Assembly: GCF_000712055.1 (NCBI RefSeq)
Contig: NZ_JOOA01000002.1
Coordinates: 62,001-126,000, forward strand
Reading direction: 5' to 3'
Source of the DNA: Ruminococcus sp. HUN007
Lineage (GTDB): Bacteria > Bacillota > Clostridia > Oscillospirales > Ruminococcaceae
DNA: 64,000 nt
Below, piece after piece: positions 1 to 7,681 of this stretch (position 1 is the stretch's first letter; the number at the start of each line of letters is the position of its first letter). The notes under the pieces are model-generated. The model was not told the DNA's origin and ran no database searches. It saw nothing but the letters and a program-made list of their open reading frames with translations. The translations under genes were made by a program, and so were the position numbers.

Positions 1-540
1 GACGAGCAGTCTCTTATATCCCTGTATACACCGTATGCAGAGGCGCTCGGCTTTGACATCAGCAGCCTGCAGAACAGATCTGTAAAGACGGAAGGCAGCA
101 CAAAGGTCGCGAATGTATTCCATAAAGCAGGAAAGCTTGCAGCTGTCGGTACTTATAACAACTTTGACGAACAGGATATCAAGATCGAGATATATGATGC
201 AGAAATGCAGGATCTGCTGTATTCTCAGGAGGCAAAGCTCGGATGTCGCGGATATCATACCATAGAACTTGATACTCCGGTAGATGTTACCGATTATGCC
301 GTTGTCATTACCTATCCGAACGGTGCGCCTATTGAGGGAGAGGGCATTGATTTCAGACAAATGGATCCGGAAGCTTTGACACCGATCGGCAATTTTGAAT
401 ATAAAACCGTATCCGAAAAAGGTCAGTCCTTCGTTTATGTTGATGATAACTGGAAGGATATGACCGACAGCGATATAAAGGATGTTTTGAAGATAGACTT
501 TGAGCCGAACAACTGTTGTATCAAAGCGCTTTACGAATAA
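1..540 (+). CDS. C-terminal part of a papain-family (C1A) protease with lectin-like domain (5' end outside window)
   Basis: The reading frame is open from base 1 to the TAA at 538-540, so this is the last ~179 residues of a longer protein. An internal ATG at 205 has no ribosome-binding site and is not the start. The segment resembles the lectin-like domain that follows the papain fold in secreted clostridial C1A proteases. It shows an IEIYD strand, the GYHTIELDTPV segment, a VVITYPN strand and a terminal GQSFVYVDDNW...CIKAL block, where this family usually has a 'GxSF...DG.W.D...NVCIKAF' ending. The catalytic part lies upstream and cannot be seen. The assignment rests on pattern memory of the family, and no catalytic residue is available to confirm it. 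Confidence 0.55.
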   Translation, partial: DEQSLISLYTPYAEALGFDISSLQNRSVKTEGSTKVANVFHKAGKLAAVGTYNNFDEQDIKIEIYDAEMQDLLYSQEAKLGCRGYHTIELDTPVDVTDYAVVITYPNGAPIEGEGIDFRQMDPEALTPIGNFEYKTVSEKGQSFVYVDDNWKDMTDSDIKDVLKIDFEPNNCCIKALYE

Positions 541-567
541 CAATATTGTATGGGGAAATTATCGGCG

Positions 568-677
568 CTTTAGTAGTAACCTACTGTAATCGCTTTACTA
601 CTACCCGCTGTTTCCGCGATACGCGCCAATTCCTTAGTAGTAACACACCCTGTGTTTACTACCATTTTTACTACGAA
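568..677. repeat. Two hairpin copies of a TAGTAGTAA / TTACTACTA repeat
   Basis: TAGTAGTAA at 571-579 is the exact inverse of TTACTACTA at 595-603. A second copy at 635-663 (TAGTAGTAACACA facing TGTGTTTACTACC, one-base bulge) is followed by another TTTACTACG. A third, related copy lies at 2266-2294. No coding potential. Function unknown; it may be a small structured repeat or a remnant of a mobile element. Confidence 0.5.
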
Positions 678-784
678 CGATGTCCTTAGAATGCTAAGAT
701 TTGCCGCAATTTGCCGAGTTCACCGTGAATCTTGACAGAATCAATACACCCCCATATACAATGGGAAAGAAAGGAGTATCTGCA

Positions 785-1678
785 ATGCGTCTTGCCGTGA
801 AACGAAATGTCTATCTTGTGATCGCAGTACTGTCTGTCATTTTGTTCGCCGTCGGCAGCTTCTGTGATCAGACGATTGCAGCGGCTGTTTACCGACCGAA
901 TCAGCCTGCCGCACTGGTTTTTACAATTTTAGGGTATGTCCTTTTCTTCGGGACATTTCAGCTTCTTACCGGTGCGCTTTTCCGGCAGCTGCTGCTTCTC
1001 TCACAGACACGCATCAAGCGCATCCTGTGCACCTTCATTTGCTGCTATACCAGTATTTCAACGGCTGTCTTAGGCGGCGCCGGTTTGATAAGCGATTCCG
1101 TCATCGGACTGCTGTTTCCGAATACGGCATTCGGTTTCCGCCATACAGTCTGCATTGGATTATTGCTGTTTCTTCCGCCGGTGATTCTTGGTATGTTTAT
1201 GAACGGAAAGCAAGCGAAAAAGCACCTTGCCTACAGCATTCTGATCCTCCTCGTCATCATGGCGGTGAGTTTCTTCGGTCAGCTTATCTTCTCATCTCTC
1301 TACAGCCGCCCGCGCTTCCGCATTACGCAGAGCGGTTTGGAAGGTCTGGGATTCACACCGTGGTATAAACCGATTGACAATGCGGCTTTTTTCAGCGAAA
1401 CTTATCACCTGAAAAGCGATGCGCTTCGTTCCTTTTTCAGCGGTCATGCGCTCGATGCTGTCCTCAATCTCGCCATTTTTCCCGCACTCGCACAGACATT
1501 TCCAATATGGAAAGAGAAAGAACGCTTCCTGCAGATCACAGCCTTCGTTCTGATTCCGCCGATCGCGTTCTCAAGAATGGTGCTTGGTGCACATTACCTG
1601 AGCGACATATCCGCTGGAATGCTGTGCGGTCTGGGTTTTGTTATCCTGTATGAAATTCTCGTTCATAATAAGAAATGA
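785..1678 (+). CDS. PAP2-superfamily membrane phosphatase
   Basis: A 297-residue integral membrane protein with about six hydrophobic segments. The C-terminal part carries the three type-2 phosphatidic acid phosphatase signatures: an Arg-Pro motif (SRPRFR), the central SGH motif (SFFSGHALD) and SRMVLGAHYLSD, which supplies the third-motif Arg, His and Asp. Such enzymes dephosphorylate lipid phosphates such as undecaprenyl diphosphate or phosphatidate on the outer membrane face; the substrate is not evident here. The frame is open further upstream to 701, but ATG 785 has a good GAAAGGAG site 8 bases ahead and begins with a proper membrane leader, so it is preferred. Followed by a strong terminator; apparently monocistronic. 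Confidence 0.8.
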   Translation: MRLAVKRNVYLVIAVLSVILFAVGSFCDQTIAAAVYRPNQPAALVFTILGYVLFFGTFQLLTGALFRQLLLLSQTRIKRILCTFICCYTSISTAVLGGAGLISDSVIGLLFPNTAFGFRHTVCIGLLLFLPPVILGMFMNGKQAKKHLAYSILILLVIMAVSFFGQLIFSSLYSRPRFRITQSGLEGLGFTPWYKPIDNAAFFSETYHLKSDALRSFFSGHALDAVLNLAIFPALAQTFPIWKEKERFLQITAFVLIPPIAFSRMVLGAHYLSDISAGMLCGLGFVILYEILVHNKK

Positions 1679-1696
1679 CGCAGTTCTTACCGGCTG

Positions 1697-1726
1697 CGGC
1701 TCACTTAGGTGAGCCGTTATTTTTTG
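1697..1726 (+). terminator. Rho-independent terminator after PAP2 gene
   Basis: CGGCTCAC (1697-1704) pairs perfectly with GTGAGCCG (1709-1716) across a TTAG loop and is followed by a T-rich run. Confidence 0.85.
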
Positions 1727-1737
1727 CCTTTTTTGAC

Positions 1738-1766
1738 TTGATAAATTGGAAGAATTATGGTATAAC
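1738..1766 (+). promoter_or_regulatory. Sigma-A promoter for GNAT gene
   Basis: TTGATA at 1738-1743, 17-base spacer, TATAAC at 1761-1766, about 40 bases before the GNAT start codon. Confidence 0.7.
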
Positions 1767-1804
1767 GATTAAGTACGAAAAATGCATCTGAGAGGTGAAG
1801 CGAA

Positions 1805-2260
1805 ATGATTGAAACAGAGAGATTAAAAATATACGCCGCATCTCAGGATATAATGGAAGCTTTCATCAAAGCGCAGACTGATGATGTCCTGAAAGCTGCT
1901 TACATAGAAATGCTGAACGGCTGTCTGGATCATCCGGATCAATGGGATTGGTATGCAATCTGGATGATCGAACTGAAAGACGGCACACATATCGGGGAAC
2001 TCTGCTTCAAGGGGCTTTCTGTGAACGGTATTGCAGAGATCGGATACGGAATCTCCGAAGAATATCAGAACAACGGTTATGCTACCGAAGCGGTCAAAGC
2101 GGTATTGGAGTGGGCGTTTTCGCATCCGGAGGTCATTGCCATAGAAGCGGAAACAGAATCTGAAAATGCTGTTTCAATCAGCGCGCTTAAGAAATGCGGA
2201 TTTGCGCTCAATGGGATCATCGGAGAAGAAGGACCGAGATGGGCAGTATCCAAGTGCTGA
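1805..2260 (+). CDS. GNAT-family N-acetyltransferase (RimJ/RimL-like)
   Basis: 151 residues, normal length for a single GNAT domain. It starts MIETERLKI, as typical RimJ/RimL-type proteins do. The acetyl-CoA loop region is IGYGISEEYQNNGYATEAVK (an R/Q-x-x-G-x-G/A type motif with Gln/Asn in the usual places), followed by an EAETESENAVSISALKKCGF block in which the Asn and the 'S..LKKCGF' helix are characteristic. ATG 1805 is preceded by GAGAGGTGAAG. The acceptor substrate (protein N-terminus, antibiotic or metabolite) cannot be deduced. It stands alone between its own promoter and a terminator shared with the convergent lipoprotein gene. Confidence 0.85.
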   Translation: MIETERLKIYAASQDIMEAFIKAQTDDVLKAAYIEMLNGCLDHPDQWDWYAIWMIELKDGTHIGELCFKGLSVNGIAEIGYGISEEYQNNGYATEAVKAVLEWAFSHPEVIAIEAETESENAVSISALKKCGFALNGIIGEEGPRWAVSKC

Positions 2261-2261
2261 T

Positions 2262-2294
2262 CCCTTAGTAGTAAAACACCACGATTTCTACTAC
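2262..2294. repeat. Third copy of TAGTAGTAA...CTACTA repeat
   Basis: TAGTAGTAA at 2266-2274 faces TTCTACTAC at 2286-2294, directly after the GNAT stop codon. Related to the two copies at 568-677. Confidence 0.4.
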
Positions 2295-2334
2295 ACAGAG
2301 ATGAGGCGATTTGATTACTTAACATAAAAAACAT

Positions 2335-2375
2335 GGCTTCTCCGTAACTGATAGTCAGTCGGAGAAGCCGTTGTA
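2335..2375. terminator. Bidirectional terminator between convergent genes
   Basis: GGCTTCTCCG (2335-2344) pairs with CGGAGAAGCC (2360-2369). T-rich tracts follow on both strands (GTTGTATTTTG on plus, TTTTTTATG on minus). It sits between the GNAT gene and the lipoprotein gene. Confidence 0.85.
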
Positions 2376-2387
2376 TTTTGTTATGTA

Positions 2388-3251
2388 TTATTCACCTTTG
2401 TAATTCGTGAAATAATAGTAAGCTGCACTGTTTTCATCCTGATAGAGGAAATTACACAGATAGAATTCTTCACCTTTGGATGATTTGAAGTAATAATATG
2501 TTACCGGCGAATCCGGCTCGGTAGGATAGTCCTGCCCAAGTGTGGATACAACACGGTTCAGATCAGCACCGGTGTCGGAGAATTTCTTCTCTTCTTTGCG
2601 TACAAATTCAGCTTTACTGTCGGTCTGACTGCGTGCTCTCTGTGTGTATTCAAGGACGAGTTCATCATCTTTATCCAGAAGTTTTATATCAGGAAGGATA
2701 ATGATACAGTATTTTTCATCATGATAACAGGTTTCTTCGTTATCCGCGTAAGCTTCGATTTGTCGCTGGTCAAGGCGATTGTTCAGATTTTGTTTCTGTA
2801 AGATAGCAGCACATTCAGATGCGGCTGTTTTCGCTGCGTTTTCATCATTTGAACGGATAACAAGAAGACTGAATGAATCGGTTTCCATTCTTACCTTGTA
2901 CTTTGAACAGACAGCATCAAGTTCATCCTTTGCGACAGAAATTACTTTTTCATCGAGCTTCCGGTCGAAGTCGCTGCTTGTCTGAGGTACTGAGCCAAAA
3001 CTTGATCCGTCGATGTATATGCCCTGCATACTGCTCGAAACATTGTAGTCAAAATCCTGCAGTTTGTCATGTACGGTGAGTACAGTACTCTTTGTATCCT
3101 CAGTACTGGAAACGACAGTACATTCACCGTATGTCTTTTTCGCGTACTTATGAAGTTCTTTGGCACTCTTTACTTTTCCGCATGAGGAAAGTCCGCAGAC
3201 AAGAAGTGTAAGAGTAAAAACTACACCTATCCCTTTTAAAATTTTGTTCAT
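2388..3251 (-). CDS. Predicted lipoprotein of unknown function
   Basis: 287 residues. The N-terminus MNKILKGIGVVFTLTLLVCG followed by LSSC is a lipoprotein signal peptide with an LSSC lipobox (Cys 24), so the protein is expected to be lipid-anchored on the outer face of the cell membrane. The mature part is hydrophilic and charged, rich in Glu, Asp and Lys, with no motif I recognise. The frame is open upstream to 3347, but ATG 3251 has a GAAGGGGGA ribosome site and starts exactly at the signal peptide; a perfect promoter also lies inside the longer version. Transcribed divergently from the 3519 gene. Confidence 0.75.
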   Translation of the reverse strand: MNKILKGIGVVFTLTLLVCGLSSCGKVKSAKELHKYAKKTYGECTVVSSTEDTKSTVLTVHDKLQDFDYNVSSSMQGIYIDGSSFGSVPQTSSDFDRKLDEKVISVAKDELDAVCSKYKVRMETDSFSLLVIRSNDENAAKTAASECAAILQKQNLNNRLDQRQIEAYADNEETCYHDEKYCIIILPDIKLLDKDDELVLEYTQRARSQTDSKAEFVRKEEKKFSDTGADLNRVVSTLGQDYPTEPDSPVTYYYFKSSKGEEFYLCNFLYQDENSAAYYYFTNYKGE

Positions 3252-3293
3252 AAAAAATCCCCCTTCGTTTTGTATGTCTTTCTTTATGCTTAA

Positions 3294-3322
3294 ATTATAG
3301 CATCTTAAAGTCGTGATATCAA
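3294..3322 (-). promoter_or_regulatory. Sigma-A promoter for the lipoprotein gene
   Basis: On the minus strand TTGATA (3322-3317), 17-base spacer, TATAAT (3299-3294). It supports the downstream start at 3251. Confidence 0.8.
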
Positions 3323-3353
3323 TATCTATAACAAAAATCACAGACAAATTTAC

Positions 3354-3382
3354 TTGATAAGAGCCATATTACGTGGTATAAT
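3354..3382 (+). promoter_or_regulatory. Sigma-A promoter for the 3519 gene
   Basis: TTGATA at 3354-3359, 17-base spacer, TATAAT at 3377-3382. Transcription would begin near 3389, which rules out a start codon at 3354. Confidence 0.8.
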
Positions 3383-3518
3383 TAAAGTATTTAAATCAAC
3401 AAATATGTATCATTTGGATAGTATAAGATATCACGAAAGCATTACTCTGGAAAGTCAAATGATATTTACTGGGAATTTGTTAAGATGGAAATTAACCAGT
3501 CAGGGGACAGGGAAAAAT

Positions 3519-4150
3519 ATGAGATACAGCAGAAAGCCGATTCGGTTTAAAATCCTTCCGATGCCTTCATGGCTGCGTACAACGGACGGACTTTATCAGA
3601 TATATAAGGATAAGAATACTCTGTTTAAGCACGGAAAGGTCTATTATGCCGTACTCCTTCAGGCTAATGTTGCTCTGTTTGATCCGAAGAAAAGAGGAGA
3701 TTATCCCGCTAATTTTATCTATACCACAGATGAGTTCGGTGAATCAGATCCTGAAATTCTGAAGGAAACAGCGCATACCATTTTTTCATACAAGGATAAA
3801 GACCCGGAAACAATACCGGAACAGTACAGAAAAGCAGCATCGATAGTGACAGCTGAAACGGACAGGACTTCTCTTGAATTTCCGGTTACGGTAGATGACA
3901 GAGAGATACCGGTCAGATTTATGTCCGTAATGGTATTCCGGAAGGACATTCCGGGAAGATTTATTCAGGGCAGTGTTTATCCTATATTAGCCGCACCTGA
4001 ATTGTGCGATTCTATTATGATTTTGCCTCAGAAATACTGGACCGGAGAGTTTATCGCCTGGAAGACGGGTATGCTGTGATGGAAGTGACAGGACCTTATT
4101 TAGACCATGTATTTAAACGACGAAGGAAATATTATGATAAAGAAGAATGA
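3519..4150 (+). CDS. Unrecognised cytosolic protein, probably frameshifted near its 3' end
   Basis: No family recognised. From ATG 3519 (GGGGACAGGG upstream) the frame runs to a TGA at 4077-4079, giving 186 residues. Just before that stop a second frame continues smoothly as GEF-YRLEDGYAVMEVTG...KRRRKYYDKEE to a TGA at 4148-4150. Adding one T in the TTT at 4048-4050 would join the two into a 210-residue protein, so I annotate the longer span. The protein is soluble, basic and aromatic-rich with a 'PxxFIYTTDEFGESDPEIL' stretch, and has no signal peptide. The alternative is that the protein really ends at 4079 and the next piece is a chance 23-codon ORF starting at the overlapping TGATG. The next gene follows within 7 bases. 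Confidence 0.5.
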
Positions 4151-4156
4151 TAGATT

Positions 4157-5212
4157 ATGAAATCACTAAAGGAGTCTTTTATAGGGATTATAGTGCTGGT
4201 ACTGATATTTGCCGGAGTGTCTTTTTTTATGAGATGTCCGGAAAGCTATATTGGTTACGGAGCGCTTAAAGAAATACGTTCTGATCTGCTTTTGAAAATG
4301 ATACCCCATTCTTTGTGGACTTTGCTTTGTACTGGTCTGCTTATATTTTATCTGGTGGCTGTGTTCCGTGAGATCAGAGAAATATTAAGCAGGATAATTG
4401 CAAAGAAAATGGAGTACCGTGAATATAAAAAGTATTTTAATGATTTTGGCTACTATGGAATAATGGATAAACCAAAAGGTTCTGTAATTCTGGAGTGCAT
4501 TAAATATGTTATAGCTACGGTCACTATACTGGCGATATATTTTGCGTTCGGAATTACGTTTGTGCCATATACTAAGGAATATCTGGACATGAATATTTTT
4601 GCCAAAACCAAACTGTTATTTGACGTTTCCAGTGATATTAAAACAGAAGAAACAGTTACGGAGGAATATAATAATTATATCCCCATGCAGAGTGAAGAGA
4701 GAGGAACAGCCTACTTTTATATTATCTGTTCGAATGATAATACAAGCAAACATTTCTCAATCGGAAGCAAAGATTACGAAGAATTAGCCGAATACGGAGG
4801 CATGTACCAGAAATCGCTTACCGTTGAATACTTTAAAAAATCCGGTTTTATAAAGAATTATGATATCAGAGGGAAAAAGTATGACTGGGCTATCAAAACA
4901 CAGGAAGATATGGATATGTCATATGACAAGGTGGAAATAAGGCTGGAAGACAATATGGTGTATCGCCCTGAACATATGGAGAGTTACGGTGAGATAGGCT
5001 GGGTCATCAAGCGAAACGGAGAACCTGTAACTCCGATCATTCGTGACAATACTCCTTACACGATATATGCAACTTATTATGACCATACTGATATTTCACA
5101 GTACATCCAGGAAAAGGGAGACTATGAGGTTTATCTTTCGAAAGTTGCAATACCGAATAACAAAAAATTTGCTTTCAGTATCAGCAACAGTATTGAATTA
5201 ACGGTGAAATAA
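4157..5212 (+). CDS. Membrane-anchored protein of unknown function
   Basis: 351 residues, no family recognised. Three hydrophobic helices near the N-terminus (about residues 9-25, 47-70 and 115-137) are separated by a basic cytosolic loop (KKMEYREYKKYF). A large extracytoplasmic domain of ~215 residues follows, rich in Tyr, Asp and Glu and ending in a beta-like FAFSISNSIELTVK strand. The ribosome site is weak (AAAGAAGAATG), consistent with coupling to the preceding gene, 7 bases upstream, under the same promoter. The pair may act together, but nothing in either sequence shows how. Confidence 0.6.
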   Translation: MKSLKESFIGIIVLVLIFAGVSFFMRCPESYIGYGALKEIRSDLLLKMIPHSLWTLLCTGLLIFYLVAVFREIREILSRIIAKKMEYREYKKYFNDFGYYGIMDKPKGSVILECIKYVIATVTILAIYFAFGITFVPYTKEYLDMNIFAKTKLLFDVSSDIKTEETVTEEYNNYIPMQSEERGTAYFYIICSNDNTSKHFSIGSKDYEELAEYGGMYQKSLTVEYFKKSGFIKNYDIRGKKYDWAIKTQEDMDMSYDKVEIRLEDNMVYRPEHMESYGEIGWVIKRNGEPVTPIIRDNTPYTIYATYYDHTDISQYIQEKGDYEVYLSKVAIPNNKKFAFSISNSIELTVK

Positions 5213-5357
5213 AAAACTGTATTATATTATGTGTTATAAGTCGGTTAAAGCTGAAAACAAATAACCTTTGATTTACAATAATGCGATTAATACTCAACAT
5301 CATTCGCCTAATGTATTGACTTTTTTAATTCTATTCCATATAATTAGGAGAAACAAA
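5213..5357. other. AT-rich intergenic stretch before a decayed gene scar
   Basis: No convincing gene or terminator. The region marks the left edge of an AT-rich islet (to about 7140) whose base use differs visibly from its neighbours. Confidence 0.4.
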
Positions 5358-5453
5358 ATGAGCATTAGAAAGGCGACAAAATCTGATTTTGATATAGTTA
5401 AACAAATCACTCATACACTGCTACTCTTTCAGGTTCTAACCATCCGAGCATAA
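5358..5453 (+). pseudogene. Truncated GNAT acetyltransferase, first ~19 codons only
   Basis: A good ribosome site (TTAGGAG) precedes ATG 5358, and the first residues, MSIRKATKSDFDIVKQITH, are a typical GNAT N-terminus. The resemblance stops near 5415. From about 5407 the bases instead read as a different gene on the opposite strand. The 31-codon ORF that remains cannot form an acetyltransferase fold. This looks like a deletion or insertion junction. Confidence 0.55.
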
Positions 5454-5640
5454 AGTGGTTTAGTGCATTTATCGTACTATCACCATTTTCTCCGATGAAT
5501 GCAGAAATTACGCTCATATCTGCATTATCTTCAAAATTTGTTGCATGAATTTTACATAATATGCTATCTTGGTTATACCGCTTGCAATAATTCTGTACCA
5601 GAGATTAATAAGTTCTCTAGGATTATTACACTTGACAATA
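5407..5640 (-). pseudogene. Decayed C-terminal gene fragment with a frameshift
   Basis: Reading the minus strand, NNPRELINLWYRIIASGIT continues after a frame change as DSILCKIHATNFEDNADMS and then GENGDSTINALNHFMLGWLE, ending with TGA at 5409-5407. There is no start codon or 5' part. The residue pattern is protein-like in both pieces, so this is read as the tail of a lost gene. The family is not recognised. Together with the GNAT fragment it marks a rearrangement beside the toxin-antitoxin pair. Confidence 0.4.
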
Positions 5641-5660
5641 ATAAGATATCATGATATTAT
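5632..5660 (+). promoter_or_regulatory. Strong promoter of the toxin-antitoxin operon
   Basis: Consensus TTGACA at 5632-5637, 17-base spacer, TATTAT at 5655-5660. Confidence 0.85.
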
Positions 5661-5663
5661 TAG

Positions 5664-5680
5664 ATTACCAAAAAGGTAAT
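5664..5680 (+). promoter_or_regulatory. Palindromic operator, likely bound by the HigA-like antitoxin
   Basis: ATTACC (5664-5669), five A's, GGTAAT (5675-5680): a perfect 6-base inverted repeat right after the -10 box. This is where autoregulating antitoxins of this type usually bind. The link to the downstream regulator is inferred from position. Confidence 0.6.
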
Positions 5681-5703
5681 TTAAATCACGGAGATATGTA
5701 TAC

Positions 5704-6057
5704 TTGGAAATCATATATAAAGACAAGAAAACAGAAAAAATATGCACAAGTCTAAAAGCTGCAAAAAAAGAGTTATCAGCTTATGCTACGGATTTGATGG
5801 CTAAAATAAATTTTATTGAAGGCGCCGTATCTTTTAATGATATTCGATCATATATACCTTTTCATTGCCATCCATTACAAGGGGACATGGAAGACTATTG
5901 GTCACTTGATATAAAAGGTAGAAAATGCTCATGGCGACTCATAGTTGCGCCGCTTGATGCTGAACAAAATATCATAAAAGCAGGAGCAGATTTTTCTAAA
6001 GAATGTGTTCAAATTAAAATCATATTAGTTGAGGGGGTAAGTAATCATTATGAGTAA
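5704..6057 (+). CDS. HigB/RelE-like toxin
   Basis: 117 residues, the usual size for a HigB-type (plasmid killer/RelE superfamily) mRNA interferase. It begins with a TTG codon at 5704, preceded by GGAG at 5690-5693; no in-frame ATG fits. The sequence MEIIYKDKKTEKICTSLKAA followed by a helical 'LAMAKINFIEGAVSFNDI'-like region and a beta-rich C-terminus with WRLIVAP (Trp-Arg) is the layout of HigB/HigA-system toxins, which cleave translated mRNA on the ribosome. It overlaps the antitoxin gene by 8 bases. Base composition is more AT-rich than the surroundings, suggesting acquisition by transfer. Specific catalytic residues cannot be assigned with certainty. Confidence 0.7.
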   Translation: MEIIYKDKKTEKICTSLKAAKKELSAYATDLMAKINFIEGAVSFNDIRSYIPFHCHPLQGDMEDYWSLDIKGRKCSWRLIVAPLDAEQNIIKAGADFSKECVQIKIILVEGVSNHYE

Positions 6058-7133
6058 AGAAAATAACAACGAACTTATGGCTTTCCATCCTGGATACTAT
6101 ATTGATGAAATTATTGAGGAAATGGGTATTACTCAGGAAGAGTTCGCTATTCGTTTAGGAACTACACCAAAAACAATCAGCAAATTAGTTAATGGTGAAA
6201 CAGGAATCTCTAATGATCTTGCGTTGAAATTAGCGTCACTTTTAAATTCCAGTCCTGAAACATGGCTGAATTTGCAGAAGTCATATGATGCTAAAATGAT
6301 TGAAATTAAAGAAAAAGAACAACTTGAAAAACAGGTCGAACTTATTAAACAGATCGACTATAGTTATTTTGTTAAATTAAGTTTTCTGCCTGATACGCGA
6401 GATTCGATTGAGAGAATAAAAAATCTTTGTTCATTTCTTTCTGTAGCGAGACTTGGAATTCTCCTTGAAAAAGATTATAATGTATCCTATCGAAATGGAA
6501 TTAGGGATGAGAAGCAAAAAAACATCCTTAATGCAAATGTATGGGTAGAAACTGTTACTAAAATTGCAAGGGAATCGGAAGCTCAAAAGTTCGATTTGAA
6601 AAAATTTAATGCAGCTGTATCTGAAATTGCGGAAATGACATTAGAACCTTTTGATAATATAATTGATAATGTAAAAGAAAGACTTGCTGATTGCGGTGTA
6701 GTTCTCGTTCTTTTACCTTATTTAAAAGATTCAGGACTTCATGGCTTTGTTAAATGGCTCGATAAAGGGAAAGCTGTTATTGCAATAAGTGATCGAAAAA
6801 AATCGATAGATTCATTTTGGTTTACCTTTTTCCATGAAGCTCGTCATGTTCAGCAAAAAAAGATTAAGCAAATTAATTACACTTGGAATGAAAGCGATTC
6901 TATTATCAGTGATGATGAGGTAGATGCTAATGAATTCTCACAGTCTATCCTTATTCCATCGGAAAAGTATCAAGTTTTTGTATCTAAGAACGTTTTTTAC
7001 TAATAGCTCAGTAAAGAACTTTTCAAAAGAAATTAATCGCCATCCAGGAATTGTTGTAGCTAGGTTGCAGAATGATCAAAAGGTTCCTTATGCATCTAGA
7101 TTAAATGAATTGAAAACCTCTATTGAGTTATAA
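6050..7133 (+). CDS. HigA-like antitoxin with ImmA/IrrE peptidase-like domain, frameshifted
   Basis: Residues ~10-75 form an XRE helix-turn-helix in the HigA arrangement (HPGYYIDEIIEEMGITQEEF, then TPKTISKLVNGETGIS). Residues ~240-310 carry an ImmA/IrrE (COG2856)-like zinc peptidase core: FFHEARHVQQ (HExxH) and DANEFSQSILIP. The frame ends at TAA 7001-7003 after 317 residues, but the next frame continues NSSVKNFSKEINRHPGIVVA...ELKTSIEL to 7133, the expected C-terminus (the HPGIVVxRLQ motif) of such proteins. Removing one T from the T6 tract at 6993-6998 restores a 360-residue protein. This could be a sequence error, a real mutation or slippage-based switching. The antitoxin should neutralise the upstream toxin and repress the operon. 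Confidence 0.75.
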
Positions 7134-7205
7134 TTTCTTTAAAGGTAAACCCGTAAAAGTCCCAGAAACTGCACAAATCACTGCATAAACAGGAGGTTTA
7201 TACCT

Positions 7206-7679
7206 ATGATAAAGATTATGTTTGTCTGTCATGGCAACATATGCCGTTCGCCGATGGCTGAATTTGTAATGAGGAAGCTTGTAAATGAAGCTGGCTTGTC
7301 AGATGAGATATCTGTTGCATCGAGTGCGACCAGTACGGAAGAAATCTGGCACGGGCATGGGAATCCGGTTTATCCACCGGCGAAAGCTGAGCTGAAGAAG
7401 CATGGAATCAGTGCGGACGGGAAGTGCGCTGTGCAGCTGCATGCTTCGGACGGTGACAAGTACGATTACTTTATAGGCATGGATACCATGAATATACGTA
7501 ATATGAAGCGCATTCTCGGTAACCGTTATGATGATAAGATATATAAGATGATGACATTTGCCGGTCGTTCTGATGATGTTTCGGATCCGTGGTACAGCGG
7601 TGATTTCAGAAGGGCTTACAGTGATATTGAGGAAGGATGCAAAGGACTTCTGGAGTTTTTAAAGGAAAGGAATTTTTGA
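7206..7679 (+). CDS. Low-molecular-weight protein tyrosine phosphatase
   Basis: 157 residues, normal for the family. The N-terminal P-loop CHGNICRS (Cys 8 to Arg 14, CX5R plus Ser) follows the first beta strand MIKIMFV. The general-acid loop DPWY starts at Asp 127 near the C-terminus. These are the full catalytic set for hydrolysis of phosphotyrosine or related phosphoesters through a cysteinyl-phosphate. ATG 7206 has an excellent AGGAGGTTT site. The next gene begins 2 bases after its stop, so the two are an operon. Targets in this organism are unknown; relatives act on bacterial tyrosine kinases or other phosphoproteins. Confidence 0.9.
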   Translation: MIKIMFVCHGNICRSPMAEFVMRKLVNEAGLSDEISVASSATSTEEIWHGHGNPVYPPAKAELKKHGISADGKCAVQLHASDGDKYDYFIGMDTMNIRNMKRILGNRYDDKIYKMMTFAGRSDDVSDPWYSGDFRRAYSDIEEGCKGLLEFLKERNF

Positions 7680-7681
7680 TT

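Noticed and set aside
3354..3518. Upstream in-frame start for the 3519 protein
   Set aside because: It coincides with the -35 box of a near-perfect promoter, so it would not be transcribed.
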